NCBI GenBank assembly: GCA_041906185.1
Contig: JAYRJQ010000002.1
Location: 1-64,000, forward strand
Direction of reading: 5' to 3'
DNA length: 64,000 nt
Source: Roseateles_B sp041906185
Lineage (GTDB): Bacteria; Pseudomonadota; Gammaproteobacteria; Burkholderiales; Burkholderiaceae_C
The notes under the pieces were generated by a model. It did not search any database, had not been told where the DNA came from, and was given only the letters and a program-made list of their open reading frames with translations. Shown here piece after piece: positions 24,041 to 32,041 of the stretch. The translations under genes were made by a program, and so were the position numbers. Each line of letters starts with the position of its first letter. Position 1 is the stretch's first letter.

Positions 24041-25111
24041 CTAGGCTGTCCGCCGGGTCGCCACCTCGAGGGCCTCGGCCTGGGCCGCCGCCAGCGTGGC
24101 GATGGCCGCATGGGCCGCCGCCGGCAGCGCGCCGGCATAGCGCTCGATGCGCCCGGCCCCGGTGCGTGCGAGCGCCTGGGCCAAGGCCGCCTCGTCGACG
24201 GGCTCCCCCGGCGCCAGCCGTGCCAGCTGCGCCCGGACCGCACCGCGCGGGTCCCGCTGCAGGTCCTCCTGGGCGCACAGGCTCCAGTTCACCTGGGGTT
24301 GTTGCACGAGCCAGCGCAGCTGGGCGGCGCACTCCTGCAGGGCCCGGGCGAGGAAGTCGTCCAGCGAATCCAGCACCGCGTCCGGCAGGGCGGTCTGACC
24401 GTCCAGGCGATGCGTCTGCATCATCTGCCGCCACATCTTGCGGTTGGAGTGGAACACCGCGGTGGGGTCGCGCAGCATCCAGACGATCGGGGCCTCAGGC
24501 CAGCGGCGCAGCAGCGACTGCAGCCGGAACGTGTGGTTCGGTGACTTCAGCAGCATCGGCCGCACGGCGCCCGCCTGGCCCAGACGGCACAGGGCCAGAA
24601 AGGCCTCCAGCGCCTCCAGCCAGCCGTCGTCGGCAAGCCAGTGGGCGGCGTCCAGCGTGTGGGCCAGCTCGCCCAGTCGCTCGGGCTGCAGGAAGGCCCG
24701 GTAGGCGGAATCGACGCCCATGGACAGCAGGGCGAACTCATCTTCCTGCGGGGATCGTGGCCCCACCTGCAGGCCGTCCATCGGCCGCGCGATGGCGACG
24801 TTGCGCGGCGGCGCCCCCAGCAGGGCGAAGCTGCAGGCGCTCATGCACTGCCAGGTCTCGGGCGTCGGGAGGCTCGTGGCGGCGGCGAGCAGCTCGTGCA
24901 TCACGGTGGTGCCGCTGCGCCAGGCGCCGAGGATCAGCCACGGCGCGGGCTCCGTCACCCGCGCGGCCGGCAGGCGGCCTCGACTCAGGCGCAGGTTCCA
25001 GGTGTTCCAGTGGCTGGTCCAGCGCAGGCCGGCGCGGGTCGCCAGCGGCAGCCGGGACCACGCGGGTGGCTGCTGCAGCCAGGAGAGCAGGGGCTGACTG
25101 ATGGGAAGCAT
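24041..25111 (-). CDS. PAPS-dependent sulfotransferase
   Basis: A 356-residue protein of the Sulfotransfer_3 type. The 5'-phosphosulfate-binding loop is LGAWRSGTT (residues about 61-69) after a beta strand, and the 3'-phosphate-binding region reads LLKSPNHTFRLQSLLRRWPEAPIVWMLRDP (broken here across residues about 187-216, with the conserved Ser and Arg). It would move sulfate from PAPS to a hydroxyl or amine, probably on a polysaccharide or glycolipid. It is the last gene of a leftward trio with a membrane sulfatase-superfamily protein and a small membrane protein, divergent from the polysaccharide cluster. PAPS could be made by the CysN/CysC enzymes encoded at the left edge. Confidence 0.85.
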   Translation of the reverse strand: MLPISQPLLSWLQQPPAWSRLPLATRAGLRWTSHWNTWNLRLSRGRLPAARVTEPAPWLILGAWRSGTTVMHELLAAATSLPTPETWQCMSACSFALLGAPPRNVAIARPMDGLQVGPRSPQEDEFALLSMGVDSAYRAFLQPERLGELAHTLDAAHWLADDGWLEALEAFLALCRLGQAGAVRPMLLKSPNHTFRLQSLLRRWPEAPIVWMLRDPTAVFHSNRKMWRQMMQTHRLDGQTALPDAVLDSLDDFLARALQECAAQLRWLVQQPQVNWSLCAQEDLQRDPRGAVRAQLARLAPGEPVDEAALAQALARTGAGRIERYAGALPAAAHAAIATLAAAQAEALEVATRRTA

Positions 25112-25149
25112 GGGGCGTGGGGCAGGCGACTACAGCGGGTGCAGCGGAT

Positions 25150-27114
25150 TCAGCGGGGGAAGAGACGCTGGCGCGCGGCTTCCGCCTCGCCCAGTTGCGT
25201 CTCCAGCAGCTGCCGCAGACGCTGGCTGTCCTGCGGCCGCTGGGCGGCGAGATCGCGCTGTTCGCCCGCATCGGTGGCCAGGTCGAACAGCTGCTGCGCG
25301 CCGGTGGCGCGGTCCAGGACAAGCTTGAGCGTGCCGTCGATCACGGCGTAGCGACCCCGCTGCAGCGGTGCGAAGCGGCTCTGGCGCTCCATCGCCATGG
25401 CATAGACCGGCCGGGCCGGCAGCGGTGCGCCCTCCAGGGCCGGGCGCAGGCTGCGGCCGTCCGCCCGGGGCAGCGGTGCGGCGCCGCTGAAGTCGGTGAT
25501 CGTCGGGGCGATGTCCGCCAGGCTCACGGGGGTGTCCACCTGGCGGCCGAGGCGCTGGCCGGGCAGCTTGACGACCAGTGGCACGCGCAGGACGTCGTCG
25601 GTGAGGATGTCCCCCGCGTGGCCCAGGTAGCCATGCTCGAAGGACTCGCCATGGTCCGACGTCACGATCACCAGGGCGTCGTCGAGGCGGCCCGCCTGCT
25701 GCAGCTGCGCCAGGAAGCGGCCGAGGGCCTCGTCCGCCCCCATGACGCTTTCGCGGTAGCGCAGGCGGTGCTTCTGCACGAGCGGCTGCTGGCCGCCGGA
25801 GAAGGCCGTCATGCCCAGCTGCTGGGACCAGCGTGAGAGCTCGTCTCCCGGCAGCAGCTTGCCGCGGGTGCTGTCCGGGGGCAGGAAGGGGTCGTGGGGC
25901 GGCAGCGTGTGGACCCAGGCGAACGCCGCCTCCCGCGCGCGGATGGCCGCGAGCGCCGGCTCGTAGGTGAGCTCCGGCGGGTACGGGTGCGCCGTGCCGT
26001 GCAGATAGACGTCCAGCGTGTCCAGGAAGGGCACGAGGCTGGACAGCCAGAAGGGCAGGGTGCTGTCGGGGAAGCGGGTCAGCAGCATGCGGGGCTGGCT
26101 GCCGAGCGAGGTGGTCGGGGAGATGCGCTGGTCGTCGTAGCCGGTGTCCGTACCGTGGTGGCGCGGGCTGGCGAGGATGTTGGCGCTGAAGGAGATCGTC
26201 CGGTAGCCCGCGTCCCGCAGCCGGTGCGACAGCGAGGGATCCTGCAGCGGACGGGCCGCCTTGGCGACGATCTGCACGCCCCAGTGGTGCCAGGGCAGGG
26301 CGCCGGTCTCCAGGCTGATCGTGCTGGGCGTCGTGAAGTTGGCGGTGCTGTAGGCGCGCGAGAAGCAGGTCGCCTGCGCGGCAAAGCGGCGCAGCTCGGG
26401 CATCAGCGTGGGGCCGGTCCCGCAGACCCGGGCATCGCCCTCGGCCAGGGTGTCGATGGTGATGAGGAAGATGTCCTTGACGGGCGGGGGCGCACGCACG
26501 GGGGCGGGGCTCGTCGGCCCGGCGATCAGGCGCGGCGGGCTCCACACCAGCACCAGCAGCGCCGCGGCCAGCAGGGCGAGGGCCAGCGGCCGCAGGGACT
26601 GCAGGAGGCGCAGCAGAGCGCCGGCCACCGCGCGGATCGCCCCGCGCCAGACGAGCCAGGCCAGGAGGATGAGCAACAGGCCGGCGACTGCGGCGCGCAC
26701 ATGTGGCGTTAGGCTCAGCGAAGCGCCCGAGTTCAGCTTGACCCAGGCCCAGGCCGTGCCGCCGAGCTGCCACACGCAGACCCAGGCGCTGGGCAGCAGG
26801 ACCAGCGCCCAGGCCGCGGTCTCGGCCCCTGCCGGCCGCAGGCGGGCCACGAGCTGGCGCAGCGCCACACCGGCCAGCGCGAGCAGCAGGCAGCACAGGC
26901 CGATGAGCGCCGAGGCCAGTGCGACGTCGAGAAGCAGCTCAGGGCCCGTCTTGAAGGCGACGAAGGCATCCAGCTGCCGCAGCAGCGCGAAGGGCATCCA
27001 CAGCAGCAGCAGGGCGCTCAGGGACAGGCTGAACAGCTGCCACAGGGTGGGGCGAGGCCAGGCCAGCCCGGTGCGCGCGGTCCCCACGTCCCCGACGTCC
27101 GTTGGGGCCTTCAT
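25150..27114 (-). CDS. Membrane-anchored sulfatase/phosphoethanolamine-transferase superfamily protein
   Basis: A 654-residue protein: about five N-terminal transmembrane helices (within residues 24-210) and a periplasmic alkaline-phosphatase-superfamily domain. Metal ligands are visible in ITIDTLAEGD near the domain start and in VTSDHGESFEHG further on, plus HTLPPHDPF. The nucleophile position reads FTTPSTISLETG, so it would be Thr, not the Cys or Ser that is matured to formylglycine in true sulfatases. A Thr nucleophile is known from LtaS and EptA-type transferases, so transfer of a phospho-group to a surface polymer is as likely as sulfate hydrolysis. The ATG at 27114 overlaps the stop of the small gene at 27111 (ATGA). 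An alternative longer N terminus would run into that gene. Confidence 0.78.
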   Translation of the reverse strand: MKAPTDVGDVGTARTGLAWPRPTLWQLFSLSLSALLLLWMPFALLRQLDAFVAFKTGPELLLDVALASALIGLCCLLLALAGVALRQLVARLRPAGAETAAWALVLLPSAWVCVWQLGGTAWAWVKLNSGASLSLTPHVRAAVAGLLLILLAWLVWRGAIRAVAGALLRLLQSLRPLALALLAAALLVLVWSPPRLIAGPTSPAPVRAPPPVKDIFLITIDTLAEGDARVCGTGPTLMPELRRFAAQATCFSRAYSTANFTTPSTISLETGALPWHHWGVQIVAKAARPLQDPSLSHRLRDAGYRTISFSANILASPRHHGTDTGYDDQRISPTTSLGSQPRMLLTRFPDSTLPFWLSSLVPFLDTLDVYLHGTAHPYPPELTYEPALAAIRAREAAFAWVHTLPPHDPFLPPDSTRGKLLPGDELSRWSQQLGMTAFSGGQQPLVQKHRLRYRESVMGADEALGRFLAQLQQAGRLDDALVIVTSDHGESFEHGYLGHAGDILTDDVLRVPLVVKLPGQRLGRQVDTPVSLADIAPTITDFSGAAPLPRADGRSLRPALEGAPLPARPVYAMAMERQSRFAPLQRGRYAVIDGTLKLVLDRATGAQQLFDLATDAGEQRDLAAQRPQDSQRLRQLLETQLGEAEAARQRLFPR

Positions 27115-27341
27115 TCGGCGTCTTTGCCGAATCCCCGCTGGAACCAGCGCTTGACGAGCTGAGACAGCCAGCGCCGCAGCATCAGCCATCCGCCGACGAC
27201 GGCGGCCAGGACGGGGGCCAGCAGCTGGAACAGCATGCCGCCTGCATTGGGGTCAATGTAAGCAAATGCAGCAGAATGAGCGGACAGGCAGGCCAGCCCG
27301 ACAAGCAGCGTGCGGCAAACTGAGGGCGGGATTCTGTGCAT
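27111..27341 (-). CDS. Small membrane protein with AYIDPNAGG motif
   Basis: A 76-residue protein: an N-terminal signal-like segment (LLVGLACLSAHSAAFA), then YIDPNAGGMLFQLLAP leading into one transmembrane helix (VLAAVVGGWLML) and a basic C-terminal tail. Small proteins beginning YIDPxxG after a signal are found next to alkaline-phosphatase-superfamily membrane proteins in other bacteria; no function is assigned. It is the first gene of the leftward trio, overlapping the sulfatase-superfamily gene by four bases, so a partner or assembly role is inferred from linkage. Confidence 0.7.
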   Translation of the reverse strand: MHRIPPSVCRTLLVGLACLSAHSAAFAYIDPNAGGMLFQLLAPVLAAVVGGWLMLRRWLSQLVKRWFQRGFGKDAE

Positions 27342-27417
27342 GAGCAGGGCGTTCCGGGAGAGGACGGCGCATTTTAGCGGCTAACCTCCGCCCGAAGAGC
27401 CTGGCCGGGCCGCGCTA

Positions 27418-27423
27418 TAGAAT
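27418..27423 (+). promoter_or_regulatory. TAGAAT -10-like element upstream of the polysaccharide cluster
   Basis: TAGAAT, inside TATAGAATT, lies 65 bp before the flippase-glycosyltransferase start. No matching -35 is seen at 16-18 bp. The same hexamer followed by a C/G-rich stretch recurs in five other intergenic spacers of this window. Confidence 0.4.
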
Positions 27424-27487
27424 TCGAGCCCCGCCACCTGCCACAGCGTAAAGCGCACTCTTCAGAGGTGCATGCGCCTCTCCTGCA

Positions 27488-29860
27488 TTGAAACTTGCCC
27501 GCCACACGTTCTTCAATCTGCTCGGCCTGGGGGCGCCCCTGCTGTTCGCGATCTTCTCGATCCCGGCGCTGTACAAGGCCCTGGGCGCCGAGCAGTTTGG
27601 ATTGTTGACGCTGATCTGGGCGGTTACGAGCTACTTCGGGCTGTTCGACCTCGGACTCGGGCGTGCGCTCACCCAGCGGCTGGCGATCGCGCTCGAGCGC
27701 GGCGGTGAAGATGCGGGCGAGCTCACGGCGACGGCCCTGCTGCTGATGACCGGCGTCGGCATCCTGGGGGCCCTGCTGCTCCTGGTCCTGGCGCCCTGGG
27801 GCGTCGGCCTCATGAAGGACCTGCGTTTCCAGCAGCTGGCGATCCATGCCTGCTGGATCATGGCCTTCGCGCTGCCCGCCATCGTTGTCACGGCCGGCCT
27901 GCGGGGCGTGCTGGAAGCCTGCCATGCCTTCGAGGTGCTGAACTACATCCGTCTCCCGATGGGCATGTGGACCTTCCTCGGGCCCTGGGTCGTCGTCACC
28001 TGGCGCGGGCCGGACCTGCTCATGATCGCCGTCGTGCTGGCCGTCGGCCGCTGGTGCGCGGCGGCGGTGCATGCCTGGTTCGCCTGGCGCGCCCTGCCGC
28101 AGGCCCATGGCCGCCTGGCGTGGCGGGGCCATCTGGTCAAGCCGCTGTGCAGCAGCGGGGGCTGGCTGATGGTGAGCAATCTGGTGAACCCCTTCATGGC
28201 CTACGTGGACCGCTTCGTCATCGGGGCGGCGATCTCGACGGCGGCGGTGGCTTACTACACGACGCCGCAGGAGCTGGTCACCAAGCTGTGGATCATCCCG
28301 GGGGCGCTGACGGGCGTGCTCTTCCCGACCTTCGCGGTGCTCATCGAGCGCCGCGATCCCGAGGCCTGGACGCTGTTCGACCGGGCGGTGGCGTGGCTTT
28401 ATGCGCTGCTGCTGCCGGTGACGGCGGCGCTGGCCCTGTTCGCCAACGAGATCCTGTCGATCTGGCTGCACGACGCCCATTTCTCCAGCCAGGCTGCGCC
28501 GGTGCTGCGCCTCTTTGCCGTGGGCATCTTCGCCTCCTGCCTGGCCCACGTGCCCTACACCTGGGTGCAGAGCTCCGGCAACAACCGCCCGGCGGCCTTG
28601 CTGCACATCTCTCAGGCGATCCTCTACGTTCCGCTGATCTGGCTGGCTGCCGTGCAGTGGGGGCTGGTCGGGGCGGCCTACGTCTGGCTGATCCGCGGGG
28701 TCTTCGACTCGGCGGCCATGACCTGGCTGTGCCACCGGCAGCGGCCCGCTCCCGGGGTGTGGCGCCATGTCGGCTGGCTGCTGGGCGGGACCGCCCTGCC
28801 GATCGTCGTGCTGGAGCTCGCAGAGGTGCAGGCGTCGGCCTGGCGCGTGGTGGTCTGGCTGGGCACGCTCGTCATCTCGCTGGCACTGGCCTACCGGCAG
28901 TACAAGGCGCTGACCGAGGAGCGCTCCATGCGGCTGCCGGTGCCCGATCCGGCCGTGGCGCCGGACGAGGTCCAGCCCCTCGTGACCATCGTGACGCCGG
29001 TCTACAACCAGGCGGGCTTCCTGGCGGCGACCATCGAGAGCGTGCTGGCCCAGACCTATCCGAACATCGAGTACATCGTCGTGGACGACGGGTCGACGGA
29101 CGATTCGCTCGAGGTGGCGCGGCGGTACGGCGACCGGGTGCGGGTCGTCAGCCAGAAGAACGCCGGCCAGGCGGCCGCCCTCAATGCGGGCTGGGGCTCG
29201 TCGCGCGGCGAGATCCTGGCCTATCTCAGCTCGGACGACCGCCTGCTCCCCGACGCCGTCACCACCATGGTGCGGGCCCTGCAGCGCCGGCCGGACTGCA
29301 GCGTGGCCTATTGCGACTTCTGGCTGATCGACGCCGATGGCCAGCGCATGCAGGCCGTCCGCACGGAGGAGTTCTCCGACTACCGCCTGCGCGTCCACCT
29401 GGTCTGCCAGCCGGGGCCGGGGGCCTTCTTCCGCCGGGAGGTCTTCGACCGGACCGGGGGATGGGACGCGGGCCTGCGCCAGGTGCCGGACTATGAATTC
29501 TGGCTGCGGGCCTCCCGCTACGGGGCCTTCCAGCGCGTGCCCTGGGCGCTGGCCGAGTACCGGATCCACGAGGAGTCCGCCTCCTTCCGCTCGATGAGCG
29601 TGGTGCGGGCGGACGAGATCATCCAGGTCACGGCTCAGCACGCCTCGGCGGTGAGCGACAGCGAGGCGCGCATGGCGGCCGTGGCACGGTCCTTCGCGAT
29701 CTCGGCCATGAACCACGCGCAGTCCGGGCGGCCGCACACGGCGGTCCGTCGTGCGCTTGGAGCGGTCAAGCGCCATCCCGCCACGGTGCTGGAGCTCATG
29801 CTCTGGCGCCGGATCATGTCGGGCTTTTTCCGTCGCGCCTATTACAGGCTCATTTCCTGA
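27488..29860 (+). CDS. Fusion of Wzx-like polysaccharide flippase and GT2 glycosyltransferase
   Basis: A 790-residue protein. Residues about 1-480 form a MOP-superfamily polysaccharide transporter with some 12 transmembrane helices and the usual opening LARHTFFNLLGLGAPLL. From about residue 497 a complete GT2 (GT-A) domain follows: PLVTIVTPVYNQAGFL, YIVVDDGSTDDS, NAGQAAALNAG and AYLSSDDRLLP (the DxD-like metal site), then GAFFRREVFDRTGGWD and FWLRASRYG, all typical of cytoplasmic family 2 transferases. No stop or frame shift separates the parts. Flippase and glycosyltransferase are normally separate proteins. The start is a TTG at 27488 without a good ribosome-binding site; it gives the family's normal N terminus MKLARHT. 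First gene of the Wzx/Wzy-type cluster. Confidence 0.87.
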   Translation: MKLARHTFFNLLGLGAPLLFAIFSIPALYKALGAEQFGLLTLIWAVTSYFGLFDLGLGRALTQRLAIALERGGEDAGELTATALLLMTGVGILGALLLLVLAPWGVGLMKDLRFQQLAIHACWIMAFALPAIVVTAGLRGVLEACHAFEVLNYIRLPMGMWTFLGPWVVVTWRGPDLLMIAVVLAVGRWCAAAVHAWFAWRALPQAHGRLAWRGHLVKPLCSSGGWLMVSNLVNPFMAYVDRFVIGAAISTAAVAYYTTPQELVTKLWIIPGALTGVLFPTFAVLIERRDPEAWTLFDRAVAWLYALLLPVTAALALFANEILSIWLHDAHFSSQAAPVLRLFAVGIFASCLAHVPYTWVQSSGNNRPAALLHISQAILYVPLIWLAAVQWGLVGAAYVWLIRGVFDSAAMTWLCHRQRPAPGVWRHVGWLLGGTALPIVVLELAEVQASAWRVVVWLGTLVISLALAYRQYKALTEERSMRLPVPDPAVAPDEVQPLVTIVTPVYNQAGFLAATIESVLAQTYPNIEYIVVDDGSTDDSLEVARRYGDRVRVVSQKNAGQAAALNAGWGSSRGEILAYLSSDDRLLPDAVTTMVRALQRRPDCSVAYCDFWLIDADGQRMQAVRTEEFSDYRLRVHLVCQPGPGAFFRREVFDRTGGWDAGLRQVPDYEFWLRASRYGAFQRVPWALAEYRIHEESASFRSMSVVRADEIIQVTAQHASAVSDSEARMAAVARSFAISAMNHAQSGRPHTAVRRALGAVKRHPATVLELMLWRRIMSGFFRRAYYRLIS

Positions 29861-29870
29861 GAGGCACCTG

Positions 29871-31094
29871 ATGCTGCTTGAGAGGACCGGCGGGCGTTGG
29901 CCGGCATCATCCTGGGTCATCTGGCTGCTGGTCGTCGTGGCGCCGGCGCCGTGGCTGTCCGCGGGCAGCTCCATGGGGCCGCACGTGCTGCTGCTCCTCA
30001 TGCTCGGCGCCCTGATGCTGTGGCAGGGCGCCCGCGCGCCCGCGCCCGGCTGGACGCTGGCGGCGTCGGCGGTGCTCCTGCTGCACTTCGCCTTCGCCCT
30101 TTTCCTGACACCCTGCCAGGACTCCTTCGGCAAGTCGGTGGCCAGCGAGGTGGTGCTGATCCCGCTGATCTGGGCGCTCGGCCTGCTGGCGGCCAGCCAC
30201 GACGGGCGCCCCGTCGACGCCACCTTGCGCCAGGTGCTCGTGCTCGTCGTGGTGTCCGTGATGATCGAGAAGGCCTATCTGGTTCTGGCGAGCAAGTCGG
30301 AATACCTGCGCCCCAGCGGGATCTTCAGCGAGCCCTCCCACCTGGCGCTGTCCATGGCGCCGGTCCTGGCGGCGCTGATCGTGTCCGGCCGCCGGCGCAA
30401 CCAGCGGTACGGCTGGCTGGGGACGCTGATCCTCTATGCGCTGTCCGCGTCTGCCACGCTCTTCGTGGTGGTGGCGATCTGCCTGCTCTTCGTCACGCTG
30501 GCCAAGCCGTCCGCCCAGGGGCGGGGCCGGACGGTGCTGCGCGTGCTGGCCGTGGGCACGCTGTCCGTCGTGCTGGTGGCCGTGTCACCGTACCGGGACG
30601 CCTTCGTCGAGCGCATCCTCGGGCTGGGCGACGTGAGCCTCAGCGCCAACATGTCCAGCCTGATCTACCTGCACGGCTGGGAGTCCGCGCTAGGCAACTT
30701 TGACGCCACCTCCGGGTTCGGACTGGGCATCAACCGCATGGGCTGCTTCCCGCGCCCCGAGACCTCCGCGACCGACATCCTCGAGTTCTTCGACCTGGGC
30801 GACTCCAACTACAACGACGGGTCCTTCACCTTCTCCAAGCTGCTCAGCGAGTTCGGCGTGCTGGCCATCGTCTGGCAGCTGGCGGTGCTGGTCTTCATGT
30901 TCCGCGCGATCCGCCGGATGCGAGCGGCCGACCCGCAGCAGTACACCTGGCACGCCTTCCTGCTGGGCGGCGTCGTGGTGATGTCGCTGGGGGCCTTCAT
31001 CCGCGGCACCGGCTATTTCTCCGGGCCCTTCCTGCTGGGGCTGTGGGCCATGTTCCAGCTGGTTCGTGTGAGGCCGCATACCGCACCTGCCTAG
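29871..31094 (+). CDS. Wzy-like O-antigen/exopolysaccharide polymerase
   Basis: A 407-residue polytopic membrane protein with about 10-12 predicted helices and one larger periplasmic loop (roughly residues 245-320, between VLVAVSPYRDAF and FSKLLSEFG). The SEFGxLAIVWQLAV motif near residue 330 resembles Wzy_C/O-antigen ligase-type proteins, whose sequences are otherwise poorly conserved. A ribosome-binding site GAGAGG at 29859-29864 precedes the ATG at 29871; the frame is open upstream but overlaps the previous gene. It would polymerise lipid-linked repeat units on the periplasmic side. The gene begins 10 bp after the flippase fusion. Ligase activity is an alternative. Confidence 0.78.
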   Translation: MLLERTGGRWPASSWVIWLLVVVAPAPWLSAGSSMGPHVLLLLMLGALMLWQGARAPAPGWTLAASAVLLLHFAFALFLTPCQDSFGKSVASEVVLIPLIWALGLLAASHDGRPVDATLRQVLVLVVVSVMIEKAYLVLASKSEYLRPSGIFSEPSHLALSMAPVLAALIVSGRRRNQRYGWLGTLILYALSASATLFVVVAICLLFVTLAKPSAQGRGRTVLRVLAVGTLSVVLVAVSPYRDAFVERILGLGDVSLSANMSSLIYLHGWESALGNFDATSGFGLGINRMGCFPRPETSATDILEFFDLGDSNYNDGSFTFSKLLSEFGVLAIVWQLAVLVFMFRAIRRMRAADPQQYTWHAFLLGGVVVMSLGAFIRGTGYFSGPFLLGLWAMFQLVRVRPHTAPA

Positions 31095-31101
31095 AATCCC
31101 G
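31092..31101 (+). promoter_or_regulatory. TAGAATCCCG element upstream of the 2OG oxygenase gene
   Basis: TAGAATCCCG starts two bases before the end of the wzy-like stop and 104 bp before the oxygenase ATG. The same decamer recurs at 37401 and 50162. No consensus -35 is seen. It may mark an internal promoter in the polysaccharide cluster. Confidence 0.4.
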
Positions 31102-31195
31102 GCGCAGGCCCCTGGCCTCCTGCCTGCCGGCGAGACCCCCGCGATCGGCGCCGCCGCATTGGCGCCATCCCTGAACCGACATCCCTTCATACGCC

Positions 31196-32041
31196 ATGAC
31201 GCCAACGACGCCTGACATCCCCACCCGTGAACAGCTGGTCCTGACCATCGTGGCTCGCCTGGAGGCGGAGCTGGAGCGCGCCCGTGCGGCCTTCGCGGCG
31301 TCGGCCGGCGAGGTCGGCGTGCGCTACTGCGCCATCGACGACCTGCTGCCGCAGGCCTGGGCCGAGCAGATCAGCCGGGCCTTCCCCGAGCCGTCGGCCA
31401 TGCGCCTGATGGACAGCTTCCGGGAGAAGAAGTACACGTCCAAGGACTTCGACCGCTTCAGCCCGTTGATGGCCGACATCACCTTTGCCGTGCAGGATCC
31501 GCGCGTCGTCGCCGTCGTGGAGCGCATCACCGGCATCCCGGACCAGCAGCCCGATGCGCAGCTCTACGCGGGCGGGCTCAGCGCCATGGTGCAGGGCCAC
31601 TTCCTCGGGCCGCACATCGACAACTCCCACGAGGCCAGCCGCCAGCGCTACCGCACGCTGAACCTGCTGTACTACGTCTCGCCCGACTGGGCCCTGGAGA
31701 ACGGCGGCAACCTCGAGCTGTGGGACCGGGACGTGCGCCAGCGCACCACCATCGTCAGCCGCTTCAACCGCCTTGCCCTGATGGAGACGACGCCCACCTC
31801 GTGGCACTCGGTCAGCCCGGTCGTGGCCCATGGCATCCGCCGCTGCGTCTCGAACTACTACTTCTCGCCGACGTCGCCGACGGGGCAGCCCTATTTCAAC
31901 GTCACCTCGTTCAGCGCCTGGCCGGACCAGCCCTTCAAGCGCCTGTGGGCCCGCCTCGACGGGCACCTGCGCCAGGGCGTGCGCAAGCTGGTGCCGCAGG
32001 GGCTGGGTCGCAAGGACGTCTACGAAGGGCCGCGCAAGTGA
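31196..32041 (+). CDS. 2-oxoglutarate/Fe(II)-dependent oxygenase
   Basis: A 281-residue soluble protein of the prolyl-4-hydroxylase/2OG-FeII_Oxy_3 type. The iron ligands are apparent as HIDNSH (His-x-Asp, near residue 142) and the distal His in TPTSWHSVSPV, followed by the 2OG-binding Arg in GIRRCVSNYYFSP. LNLLYYVSPDWALENGGNLELW is the family's central double-stranded beta-helix segment. Related proteins are found in exopolysaccharide loci, where hydroxylation of a sugar or a lipid-linked precursor is suspected but not proven. The ATG at 31196 follows a 101-bp spacer. The stop overlaps the GTG start of the next gene (GTGA, 32038-32041). Confidence 0.85.
   Translation: MTPTTPDIPTREQLVLTIVARLEAELERARAAFAASAGEVGVRYCAIDDLLPQAWAEQISRAFPEPSAMRLMDSFREKKYTSKDFDRFSPLMADITFAVQDPRVVAVVERITGIPDQQPDAQLYAGGLSAMVQGHFLGPHIDNSHEASRQRYRTLNLLYYVSPDWALENGGNLELWDRDVRQRTTIVSRFNRLALMETTPTSWHSVSPVVAHGIRRCVSNYYFSPTSPTGQPYFNVTSFSAWPDQPFKRLWARLDGHLRQGVRKLVPQGLGRKDVYEGPRK

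Noticed and set aside
24041..24440. Possible promoter or terminator between gspF and the sulfotransferase gene
   Set aside because: The 43-bp convergent spacer has no hairpin with a T tract that I can identify.
25130..26896. Second minus-strand frame (588 codons) overlapping the sulfatase-superfamily gene
   Set aside because: Shadow frame rich in Arg/Pro/Ala; the other frame has clear transmembrane helices and metal-binding motifs.
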